A DNA stretch of 7,407 bases from Chlamydiota bacterium. Its GTDB lineage: Bacteria; Chlamydiota; Chlamydiia; Chlamydiales; Rhabdochlamydiaceae. Shown one piece after another: positions 1 to 5,553 of this stretch. The notes beneath the pieces were generated by a model. That model was not told where the DNA came from, searched no databases, and worked only from the letters and a program-made list of their open reading frames with translations. The stretch is taken from contig JAHFTP010000086.1 of assembly GCA_023265495.1 (NCBI GenBank), forward strand, positions 1-7,407, given 5' to 3'. Position 1 is the stretch's first letter; each line of letters starts with the position of its first letter. The position numbers and the translations under genes were made by a program.

Positions 1-1032
1 TTGTTGGGGAATCAGGTCTGTCACAAAATGGAATTTTTTAAACTGCTCTTCTGAGGAGAAAACAAGCTCTCTTGCTTCCGGTTCCATCTCTATTTCTTTG
101 AGAGATTGCAACGTCGCCGGGAAAAAGCCGTAGGTTTCAAAGTGGGACTTTACCGAGTAGTGGCTATAGAGATAGTTAATAAACTTATAGGTGAGGTCAT
201 CTTTATCGCTGAGTTTGGGGATAGCTAAATTTTCAATGGTGATGAATGTGCCTTCCTTTGGCACGATGAAACTAACGAAGGGAAAAAGACGCATGGTACG
301 CCAGATATAGGAACTGGAGGCAATGACTACAGGGCAGTTTTGTGTAGCGAGGAAATAGTCTCCACGGAAATTGGCATAGGCCTCCACCCATTTCTTTTGT
401 TCTTTGAGAAGGTTTTTAACAGAGAGTGCTTGGGTCTCATCGAGATGATCTAGGTCTCCAAATAAGTAAAATCCGGCAAATTGTATCGCTTCGATAGGGT
501 CATTGATCATAGAGATTTTGTAGTTAACCGTATTCTTATCGAAGATGAGCTTCCAGCTTGGATCCAGGGGACGCGTAGCGAAGTAGTTCTTATCTATGCC
601 GAGGATATAGATTTCCCATTCAAAAGGAAGGGAAAACCTGTTTTGCGGATCAAAATGATGTCCGAGAAGGTTGGGGTTGATGTCCTGCCAGAAGAGAAGA
701 CGACCTCTATCTAAGGGTTTAAGAAGGCCTTCTTCGGTAAGCAGTGCTACTGCATAGTCAGAAGGGATAATAAGGTCATATCCTTCTCCTTTCGTAGCCT
801 TGAGTTTTACGAGTAGCTCTTCATTAGAGGAGTAGTAGCTTAAGTTGATTTTATGACCTGTTTCCTTTTCAAATTGGGCAATGACAGCATTATCTAAGAT
901 ATCTCCCCAAGCAAAGACATTGAGTGTATTGGCTTCATAGTGAAATATTTTGAGTTTTGGCCAGTACAAACAGCCAAAGAGGATAACCACCCAAAATACC
1001 ACGATGATAGGACGGAAAAACCATTGTTTCAT
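1..1032 (-). CDS. potD: PotD-like polyamine-binding protein of an ABC importer (C-terminus cut by window edge)
   Basis: Translating the complement gives an uninterrupted frame of 344 residues with no stop before the left edge. E. coli PotD has 348, so only a short tail should be missing. The family captures spermidine or putrescine outside the inner membrane and delivers it to PotABC. Residues 1-24 are a basic-hydrophobic N-terminus ending in LFGC (Cys21), a possible lipobox, so it is probably a lipoprotein or signal-anchored. Family landmarks are NVFAWGD (38-44), YDLIIPSDY (85-93), FDPQNRFSLPFEWE (127-140), NDPIEAIQFAG (177-187) and ENLAIPK (267-273). By eye, PotD ligand residues Trp34, Ser83, Tyr85, Asp168 and Glu171 are kept (Trp42, Ser91, Tyr93, Asp178, Glu181). 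Trp229 and Trp255 appear replaced by Ser239 and Thr265, and Asp257 by Glu267, so the exact substrate is uncertain. The ATG overlaps the potC stop as TAATG, with GAGGA 7 nt upstream inside potC. Confidence 0.93.
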   Translation of the reverse strand, partial: MKQWFFRPIIVVFWVVILFGCLYWPKLKIFHYEANTLNVFAWGDILDNAVIAQFEKETGHKINLSYYSSNEELLVKLKATKGEGYDLIIPSDYAVALLTEEGLLKPLDRGRLLFWQDINPNLLGHHFDPQNRFSLPFEWEIYILGIDKNYFATRPLDPSWKLIFDKNTVNYKISMINDPIEAIQFAGFYLFGDLDHLDETQALSVKNLLKEQKKWVEAYANFRGDYFLATQNCPVVIASSSYIWRTMRLFPFVSFIVPKEGTFITIENLAIPKLSDKDDLTYKFINYLYSHYSVKSHFETYGFFPATLQSLKEIEMEPEARELVFSSEEQFKKFHFVTDLIPQQ

Positions 1033-1817
1033 TAAAAAATCCTCACTCGAGTTCTTAAAGAGAAAAAGACCAGGGCTAGCAAGCTGCTTAAGACAAGGAG
1101 GATAGCCGATAGAGCGTTGACTATGGGAGAAACTCCCGATCTAAGCATAGAGAGGATGTATAGAGAGAGTGTCTGAGAAGAGCTTCCCGCACAAAAATAG
1201 GCTAAAATAAAGTCGTCGAAGGAAATGATAAAAATGAGCAACCCCGTAGCGATAAGAGAAGGGCGAAGGAGGGGCAATGTCACTTTAAAAAAGGTCTGAA
1301 AAGGTGTGGCTCCAAGCACGAGGGAGGCTTCTGTAAGTCTATAGTCGAGTTCTATAAATCTGGCATAGACGATGGGGATGACAAAGCCGAGCCCAAGGAC
1401 TGTATGGGCCAAAACGAGTGTGATGAGTCCTAAGGGGATGGAGGCCAGCGTAAAAAAACCAAGCAGGCTTACAGCAAGGACCGTTTCTGGGATCACGAGA
1501 TTGCCATAGAAGAGGTTTAAAAATTTACCAATCCGCCCTCCCTGCGCCGCATAAAAAAGAAGGAAGATACCAACGACTAAGCTGATTGTTGTGGAGCTAA
1601 TCGCCACAATAAGAGAGTTGGCAAATGCATCCCAAAGAGATGTGGCTCTAAACAGCTCGTGATACCACTTCCAGGTAAAATGTTTCCATGGCGAGGGAAA
1701 GCTCTCCGAGTTGAAAGAGAATACGAGTAAAACGATGATAGGGACATATAAAAATAAGTAGGTCCCAATAATAAGGGAAAGAGAAGAAATCTTAGCTATC
1801 TTACTTCTTGCTTGCAT
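1032..1817 (-). CDS. potC: PotC-type polyamine ABC transporter permease
   Basis: A 261-residue integral membrane protein, about the usual length for PotC. It pairs with PotB to form the inner-membrane channel of the polyamine importer. About six hydrophobic segments are visible: roughly 11-35, 64-90, 105-126, 129-151, 185-207 and 232-256. The cytoplasmic EAA loop that docks on the ATPase is clear: Glu163-Ala-Ser, then Gly169-Ala-Thr and a following LPLLRP. The N-terminal stretch LFLYVPIIVLLVFSFN resembles the YLYIPIIILIVNSFN start of E. coli PotC. The ATG lies 17 nt inside the end of potB, and the TAA shares one base with the potD ATG, so translation is probably coupled on both sides. Only a weak AGG precedes the start. 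The PotB/PotC assignment rests on gene order and these motifs; the substrate is inferred from the operon. Confidence 0.93.
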   Translation of the reverse strand: MQARSKIAKISSLSLIIGTYLFLYVPIIVLLVFSFNSESFPSPWKHFTWKWYHELFRATSLWDAFANSLIVAISSTTISLVVGIFLLFYAAQGGRIGKFLNLFYGNLVIPETVLAVSLLGFFTLASIPLGLITLVLAHTVLGLGFVIPIVYARFIELDYRLTEASLVLGATPFQTFFKVTLPLLRPSLIATGLLIFIISFDDFILAYFCAGSSSQTLSLYILSMLRSGVSPIVNALSAILLVLSSLLALVFFSLRTRVRIF

Positions 1818-2679
1818 GACTTGGCCTGAGGAGGAGTTTATTTAGGGTGAAATGAATTGCAATAGTAGAGAGTAACAGGCACACGCAAGCAACGACGGTG
1901 AAAGCAGCGCCAAGAGATCCTGTCTGATCTCCTAAGATGTAGTGGGAGACAACGCTTCCCACAAACATTTGCTTATCTCCTCCCATGAGCTCCGGTATGG
2001 CAAACTCGCCAAAAGAGGGAATATACACGAGAAAGACCCCGGCCCTAATGCCTCTCAAGCTCAATGGGAGCATGATCCTTCTAAAAGTCTGCAGCCAGGT
2101 AGCTCCAAGATCGCGAGAGGCTTCCAGGAGTTTGTAATCGAATTTTTCCAGTGAAGAGTAGATCGGTAGGATCATGAAGGGGAGATAGTAATAGACCATC
2201 ATGACCATAATAGAGAAAATAGAGTTTAAAAAATGGATAGGTTCTTGCGTGAGTCCCATCCATTGTAAGAGGGTATTTAAAAAACCTTCCTTTTCTAATA
2301 CAAAAAACCAGGCGTATACGTGCAAAAGAAAATTCGTCCAAAAGGGGATCACTAAGAAAAAGAGAAGAAGATTTTTATATTTTTTCCCGCTGAAAGCCAT
2401 GAAATACGCAAGGGGATAGGCGATGAGAAGGCATAAAAAGACGTTGCCGAGGCCTAGGAAAATAGAGGAGAGGATCACGCGCAAATAAGTAGGTGTTAAA
2501 AATAGGGTGATTTTCTGCAGGGTGAATCCTTGGAACTCTCCCCACTCGCTTATATTAATAAAACTGGTAACTACGATGATAAAAAGGGGTAGATAAAAAA
2601 AAAGCACCTGCCAGATCATAGCTGGCACGCCAATGGCAAAGGGAAGAAGTGTGTTTTTGTTTTTAGAGAGTAAGCTCAT
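1801..2679 (-). CDS. potB: PotB-type polyamine ABC transporter permease
   Basis: A 292-residue permease with about six membrane segments (roughly 12-40, 68-96, 103-128, 152-176, 210-230 and 255-280). The stretch IPFWTNFLLHVYAWFFVL (111-128) closely matches the IPFWTN...YAW segment typical of PotB/PotH proteins and is the main reason to call it PotB rather than a generic permease. The EAA loop is intact: Glu186-Ala-Ser, Gly192-Ala-Thr, then RRIMLPLS. It would form the translocation pathway with PotC and be driven by PotA. Its ATG overlaps the potA TGA as ATGA, and its own end overlaps potC by 17 nt. I see no clear ribosome binding site before the start, which fits re-initiation from potA. No frameshift or missing motif is seen. 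Confidence 0.94.
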   Translation of the reverse strand: MSLLSKNKNTLLPFAIGVPAMIWQVLFFYLPLFIIVVTSFINISEWGEFQGFTLQKITLFLTPTYLRVILSSIFLGLGNVFLCLLIAYPLAYFMAFSGKKYKNLLLFFLVIPFWTNFLLHVYAWFFVLEKEGFLNTLLQWMGLTQEPIHFLNSIFSIMVMMVYYYLPFMILPIYSSLEKFDYKLLEASRDLGATWLQTFRRIMLPLSLRGIRAGVFLVYIPSFGEFAIPELMGGDKQMFVGSVVSHYILGDQTGSLGAAFTVVACVCLLLSTIAIHFTLNKLLLRPSHASKK

Positions 2680-3767
2680 TTTTCTAAGAGAACCACATTT
2701 TCTTTTTGCCAGTAAAGGTTTACTTCATTGTCATAATCGATCACCTCTTGGGGGAAGTGTTCTTCATTCTGCTCAAACACTTGCAGGCGCATCTGGTTTT
2801 TGAGCAGGATGTTATACTGTGTGGATCTGCCATGGTATACGATAGACTGCACAGTCCCCTTAAGAGAGTTGGAGAAGTTTTTTACTTCCTTTTTAGAAAT
2901 AAAGATCTTTTCCGGTCTGATGCTCATATGCACATCGCATCCTTCGCGCATCCATTCTTTTTTCTGATGGATTTGTACTTTGTAACCGCCAAGGTCGGCT
3001 ATTTCGATTTCGGGATCTTGGTCGAGGTGTTTTAATTTGCCCGGCAAAATATTTGTCGTTCCCACAAATTTTGCCACAAAGGAGGAGATAGGAAATTCGT
3101 AAATTTCCTTAGGGGTGCCTATCTGTTCAATTTGTCCTTGATGGTTCATGATAGCCATCTGATCGGCGACAGTCAGCGCCTCAAACTGGTCGTGGGTTAC
3201 ATAGATAAAGGTTGTTTTGATCTTATCTTGCAGCTCTATAAGCTCTATAAGCATCCTTTCCCGCAATTTGAAATCCAGGGCTGCTAGGGGCTCATCTAAG
3301 AGAAGGACGGCGGGTTCATTGACAATGGCTCTAGCTAGCGCAACCCTTTGTTGTTGTCCTCCCGACAGCTGAGAAGTCAATTTGTAGATGTGTTTTTCTA
3401 AGTGGAAAGCCTCTAATATTTTAAATACCTTTTGCTCGATAACAGATTTTGGGTATTTTTTCAGCTTCAAGCTATAGGCTATGTTGTCAAATACATCCAG
3501 ATGGGGAAAGAGTGCGTAGTTTTGGAAGACGATATTGATCGGTCTTTCATGGATGGGATCGTGGGTGATGTCTTGGTCGTCTAAGTAGATTCTTCCAGAA
3601 TCGGCTGTTTCTAGGCCGGCAATTAACCTTAGGAGAGTGGTCTTGCCGCAGCCGCTAGGGCCAAGTAAGGCAAAAAACTTCCCTGCAGGGATATTGAGAG
3701 ACACTTCTTTAATGATTTGCCCATCGTTGATGGACTTAGAGAGTTTGTCTAGTATTATACTGCGCAT
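2676..3767 (-). CDS. potA: PotA-type polyamine ABC transporter ATPase
   Basis: A 363-residue ATPase (E. coli PotA has 378) that hydrolyses ATP on the inner face of the membrane to power PotBC. All nucleotide-binding motifs are intact: Walker A GPSGCGKTT (36-44), Q-loop Gln82 in FQNYALFPHL, signature LSGGQQQR (134-141), Walker B LLLDEP (155-160), D-loop around Leu164-Asp165 and switch His192 in VTHD. The Q-loop and signature wording is typical of the PotA/MalK/UgpC branch. Residues from about 235 to the end form the regulatory TOBE-like region found in that branch, including a SIRPEKIFIS strand. It is the first gene of the operon and overlaps potB by 4 nt. No Shine-Dalgarno site is visible before the ATG. 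A candidate promoter and a dyad lie 24-66 nt upstream. PotA is favoured over other importers because PotB- and PotD-like partners follow directly. Confidence 0.95.
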   Translation of the reverse strand: MRSIILDKLSKSINDGQIIKEVSLNIPAGKFFALLGPSGCGKTTLLRLIAGLETADSGRIYLDDQDITHDPIHERPINIVFQNYALFPHLDVFDNIAYSLKLKKYPKSVIEQKVFKILEAFHLEKHIYKLTSQLSGGQQQRVALARAIVNEPAVLLLDEPLAALDFKLRERMLIELIELQDKIKTTFIYVTHDQFEALTVADQMAIMNHQGQIEQIGTPKEIYEFPISSFVAKFVGTTNILPGKLKHLDQDPEIEIADLGGYKVQIHQKKEWMREGCDVHMSIRPEKIFISKKEVKNFSNSLKGTVQSIVYHGRSTQYNILLKNQMRLQVFEQNEEHFPQEVIDYDNEVNLYWQKENVVLLEK

Positions 3768-3790
3768 TTGTTTGTCTTAAGTCGTAAATC

Positions 3791-3812
3791 TGTAATGGTT
3801 GCACATTTTACA
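3791..3812. promoter_or_regulatory. Imperfect dyad overlapping the potA -10 region (possible operator)
   Basis: The 22-bp stretch begins TGTAA (3791-3795), ends TTACA (3808-3812) and has the self-complementary core TGCA (3800-3803) exactly at its centre. Fourteen of 22 positions fit two-fold symmetry. It covers the candidate -10 box and transcription start of potA, where a repressor would act. I do not recognise it as the site of a known regulator. Operator function is inferred from position and symmetry only. Confidence 0.3.
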
Positions 3813-3833
3813 ACGGCTGCTATTTAATGCCAG
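3805..3833 (-). promoter_or_regulatory. Candidate sigma70-type promoter of the potABCD operon
   Basis: On the minus strand, CTGGCA (3833-3828, 4 of 6 against TTGACA) is followed after 17 bp by TAAAAT (3810-3805, 5 of 6 against TATAAT). Transcription would start near 3798 and give a leader of about 30 nt before the potA ATG. Spacing and position are good, but the surroundings are AT-rich and such matches can arise by chance. From 3834 to 3984, between this promoter and the divergent one, I see only AT-rich sequence and nothing recognisable. Confidence 0.4.
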
Positions 3834-3984
3834 AAATAATTCCCCCTCTCAGAAAAAAATGTGGAAGAAGCCTCGCTACCCACTGTTTAAGAAAATAGAC
3901 ATGTTCTACCTGTCTTATGTTTATAGATTAAAATAATAGTTATTGTTTTTTAGCTTTAAATAGTTTAATGCTCGTCGATTTAAT

Positions 3985-4014
3985 TTGATTTTAATATCTG
4001 CATTTAATTATAAT
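3985..4014 (+). promoter_or_regulatory. Near-consensus sigma70-type promoter
   Basis: TTGATT (3985-3990) and a perfect TATAAT (4009-4014) are separated by 18 bp. Transcription should start near 4020-4022, only about 18 nt before the ATG at 4039 and just ahead of the ribosome binding site. It is the best promoter match in the window and would drive the tiny ORF and probably the genes from 4220 onward. The region is AT-rich, which lowers the weight of the match, but the adjacent ribosome binding site supports it. Confidence 0.6.
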
Positions 4015-4026
4015 TATGGTCACGAA

Positions 4027-4033
4027 AAGGAGG
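4027..4033 (+). promoter_or_regulatory. Perfect Shine-Dalgarno site AAGGAGG
   Basis: AAGGAGG sits 5 nt before the ATG at 4039. It is unusual here because the other starts in this window have weak sites or none. It decides the start of the 32-codon ORF and argues that this ORF is really translated. Confidence 0.6.
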
Positions 4034-4038
4034 TAAGT

Positions 4039-4137
4039 ATGAATAGATATGCTTTAGAATGCTTGATGTGCATACATTCGCTTACGCTTTTTTGTTCAAA
4101 ATTCCCTTTTTTCACGCGGCGATCGTGGTTTAAGTAA
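4039..4137 (+). CDS. Small protein or leader peptide, 32 residues, function unknown
   Basis: ATG to TAA, 32 residues, starting MNRYALECLMCIHS and ending TRRSWFK. I do not recognise it. It is basic, rich in aromatic residues (five Phe, one Tyr, one Trp), and has three cysteines (8, 11, 19), the first two as a CxxC pair. Part of it (about 9-25) is hydrophobic but short for a membrane helix. Support comes from its setting: a near-consensus promoter ends 24 nt before it and a perfect Shine-Dalgarno site lies 5 nt before the ATG. The next gene starts 82 nt after its stop, behind a hairpin. It could be a genuine microprotein, a leader peptide that controls the downstream genes, or a by-product of a small RNA transcribed from the same promoter. 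There are no repeated regulatory codons of the kind seen in classical amino-acid attenuators. Confidence 0.4.
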   Translation: MNRYALECLMCIHSLTLFCSKFPFFTRRSWFK

Positions 4138-4169
4138 CTCATAATAAGTGTGCTAAACAATAATTGCCG

Positions 4170-4196
4170 GCCTTCTTCCAAGAGGTGGAGCAAGGC
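4170..4196 (+). repeat. Hairpin upstream of the 96-residue gene
   Basis: GCCTT (4170-4174) pairs with AAGGC (4192-4196). After one C-C mismatch, TTCCA (4176-4180) pairs with TGGAG (4186-4190, one G-U), closing a 5-nt loop AGAGG. It ends 23 nt before the ATG at 4220 and 11 nt before that gene's AAGGA site. No T-run follows on either strand, so it is not an ordinary intrinsic terminator. It could stabilise the mRNA or influence translation of the next gene. Confidence 0.4.
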
Positions 4197-4219
4197 TTAA
4201 GCTAAAAAAGGAAAAAACT

Positions 4220-4510
4220 ATGAAAAATTCCCCATTAGGTAAACAGTATAAGAAAAAAATCGCTGTGAACTTCTCTTCCGAGATAGATGAGCAGCTATGC
4301 ATAGAGCTTCTTAGCGTCATTTACCAGGACTCGGACATCATCCCTATTTTACTCGAAGAAGTAGAGCAAGATGACGAGTGCTTACACGACGCCCATAGGG
4401 AGTGTCTCAACAGGCTCATTGTTGATGTGGAAAAGGAGATTATTCCTGTGCCCTTTCAACTCTATAATTCTGCATTTTTCGTTCTCAACTACCAAAAATT
4501 CTACTCGTAA
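4220..4510 (+). CDS. Acidic hypothetical protein, 96 residues
   Basis: I do not recognise this protein. It is 96 residues, with a basic N-terminal tail (KQYKKK, 9-14) followed by an acidic body: many Asp and Glu lie between residues 20 and 72, including the run EEVEQDDE (46-53). The middle (about 20-72) looks helical, and the C-terminus is aromatic and hydrophobic (VPFQLYNSAFFVLNYQKFY). No signal peptide or membrane helix is seen, so it is probably cytosolic. AAGGA (4208-4212) lies 7 nt before the ATG, a reasonable ribosome binding site, and the codon pattern continues cleanly to TAA. It lies 89 nt upstream of trxB on the same strand and may share a transcript with it. A lineage-restricted chlamydial protein is possible, but that is inference from my failure to recognise it. 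Confidence 0.75.
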   Translation: MKNSPLGKQYKKKIAVNFSSEIDEQLCIELLSVIYQDSDIIPILLEEVEQDDECLHDAHRECLNRLIVDVEKEIIPVPFQLYNSAFFVLNYQKFYS

Positions 4511-4544
4511 AGCAGAGGGTAGTTAGAGTTTTTTGTAGGTAAAA

Positions 4545-4582
4545 TAAGGTTTTTTTGTGTAAAAATGTCACAAAAAACCTTA
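4545..4582. repeat. Long AT-rich inverted repeat in the trxB leader
   Basis: The left arm is TAAGG, seven T and GTG (4545-4559). The right arm is CAC, six A and CCTTA (4569-4582). They pair over 14 bp with a single bulged T and enclose a 9-nt loop. The right arm ends 17 nt before the trxB ATG at 4600, in the gap after the 96-residue gene. No T-run follows on the plus strand, so it is a poor terminator in that direction. It could be a leader hairpin or a protein-binding dyad governing trxB. A possible -10 (TAAAAT, 4540-4545) abuts its left edge, but I see no -35. Confidence 0.55.
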
Positions 4583-4599
4583 AACGAAAGAAGAAGCAA

Positions 4600-5544
4600 A
4601 TGCAGAAGAGAAAGTTAGTCATCATTGGATCGGGCCCTGCCGCCTATACAGCAGCTATTTATGCAGCTAGAGCCAACTTAGCCCCCCTTGTGTACGAAGG
4701 ATTTTATGCAGGCCCAGCTGGTGGTCAGTTGATGACAACCACTGAGGTGGAAAATTTTCCGGGATTCCCTGAAGGGGTCATGGGTCCTGAGCTCATGGAT
4801 AAAATGAGAAAGCAGGCGGAGAGGTTTTCTACCACATTTGTCACAGAAGATGTCGGATCCATAGATTTGGGAGTGCATCCCTTTGTAGTGAAAGGTAGCA
4901 GCACCAACGTGCAAGCAGAAGCTGTCATTATAGCTACTGGGGCCTCAGCAAAGAGACTCGATATTCCCGGTGCCGGAGATGGAGAATTCTGGCAAAAGGG
5001 GGTAACCGCTTGTGCTGTGTGTGATGGTGCCGCCCCCATTTTTCGCAATAAGTCCCTTTTTGTCATAGGGGGAGGCGATAGTGCGATAGAGGAGGCGATC
5101 TTCCTTACTAAATTTGGCAGCAAAGTATATATCGTGCATCGTAGAGATCAGTTTAGGGCATCGAAAATCATGAGCGAAAGGGCCCTTCAACATCCGAAAA
5201 TTGAGGTGCTATGGAATCACACGATAGCAAAGATTGAAGGAGAGCAGGTTGTAGGATCTGTGATACTAGAAGATCTCCTGTCTAAGAAACAGACTAAAAT
5301 GGAAGCTGCGGGCGTGTTTTTTGCCATTGGGCATAATCCCAACACGGCCTTTTTACAGGGGCAGTTAGAGCTTGATGCTACGGGATATATTAAAGTAAAG
5401 CTTGGCACAACGCTAACGAGCAGAGAAGGCGTTTTTGCAGCAGGAGATGTACAAGACAAGGTGTATAGACAAGCTGTTTCTGCCGCGGGCAGTGGATGCA
5501 TGGCTGCCTTAGATGCAGAGCGCTGGCTCTCCTCCAGAGAATAG
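4600..5544 (+). CDS. trxB: Thioredoxin reductase (NADPH, FAD-dependent)
   Basis: A 314-residue homodimeric cytosolic flavoenzyme that passes electrons from NADPH through FAD and a redox-active disulfide to thioredoxin. Landmarks in order: FAD site GSGPAAYTAA (10-19), GGQLMTTTEVENFPGFPEG just after residue 40, active-site Cys138-Ala-Val-Cys141-Asp-Gly, NADPH site GGGDSA (157-162) with HRRDQFRASK (180-189) as the phosphate-binding arginine segment, and the C-terminal FAD motif GVFAAGDVQD (277-286). Length is normal and no key residue is missing. The wording closely follows Chlamydia TrxB as I remember it. Ala15 in place of Gly in the FAD motif is also known from fungal and plant enzymes. I chose ATG 4600; the frame is open to a TTG at 4555, but that adds a lysine-rich tail encoded inside the inverted repeat. 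The start has only a weak GAAG site. The next gene begins 9 nt after the stop, so the two are probably co-transcribed. Confidence 0.97.
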   Translation: MQKRKLVIIGSGPAAYTAAIYAARANLAPLVYEGFYAGPAGGQLMTTTEVENFPGFPEGVMGPELMDKMRKQAERFSTTFVTEDVGSIDLGVHPFVVKGSSTNVQAEAVIIATGASAKRLDIPGAGDGEFWQKGVTACAVCDGAAPIFRNKSLFVIGGGDSAIEEAIFLTKFGSKVYIVHRRDQFRASKIMSERALQHPKIEVLWNHTIAKIEGEQVVGSVILEDLLSKKQTKMEAAGVFFAIGHNPNTAFLQGQLELDATGYIKVKLGTTLTSREGVFAAGDVQDKVYRQAVSAAGSGCMAALDAERWLSSRE

Positions 5545-5553
5545 GAATTGTTC

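Noticed and set aside
481..714. Plus-strand 77-codon open frame
   Set aside because: It lies wholly inside potD, which is uninterrupted on the other strand with conserved family motifs. The plus-strand product has no recognisable feature.
1942..2419. Open frames on both strands within potB
   Set aside because: They overlap the conserved PotB coding sequence including its IPFWTN and EAA motifs, and their translations are low-complexity.
3768..4219. tRNA or known riboswitch in the divergent intergenic region
   Set aside because: I found no cloverleaf arms, T-loop motif or conserved riboswitch core, only the promoters, tiny ORF and hairpin described.
4501..4534. Possible intrinsic terminator at the end of the 96-residue gene
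   Set aside because: The stem (4501-4506 with 4517-4522) is 6 bp with a wobble and a 10-nt loop, and the T-run starts 6 nt after it. That is too weak to call.
4555..4599. TTG 4555 as the start of trxB
   Set aside because: The 15 extra residues are Lys-rich and encoded by the inverted repeat. The family normally starts a few residues before the KLVIIGSGPA strand, which fits ATG 4600.
5548..5553. TTG 5548 as the start of the barrel protein
   Set aside because: It is only a base or so from the AGGAA site, while ATG 5554 is well spaced and begins a clean signal peptide.
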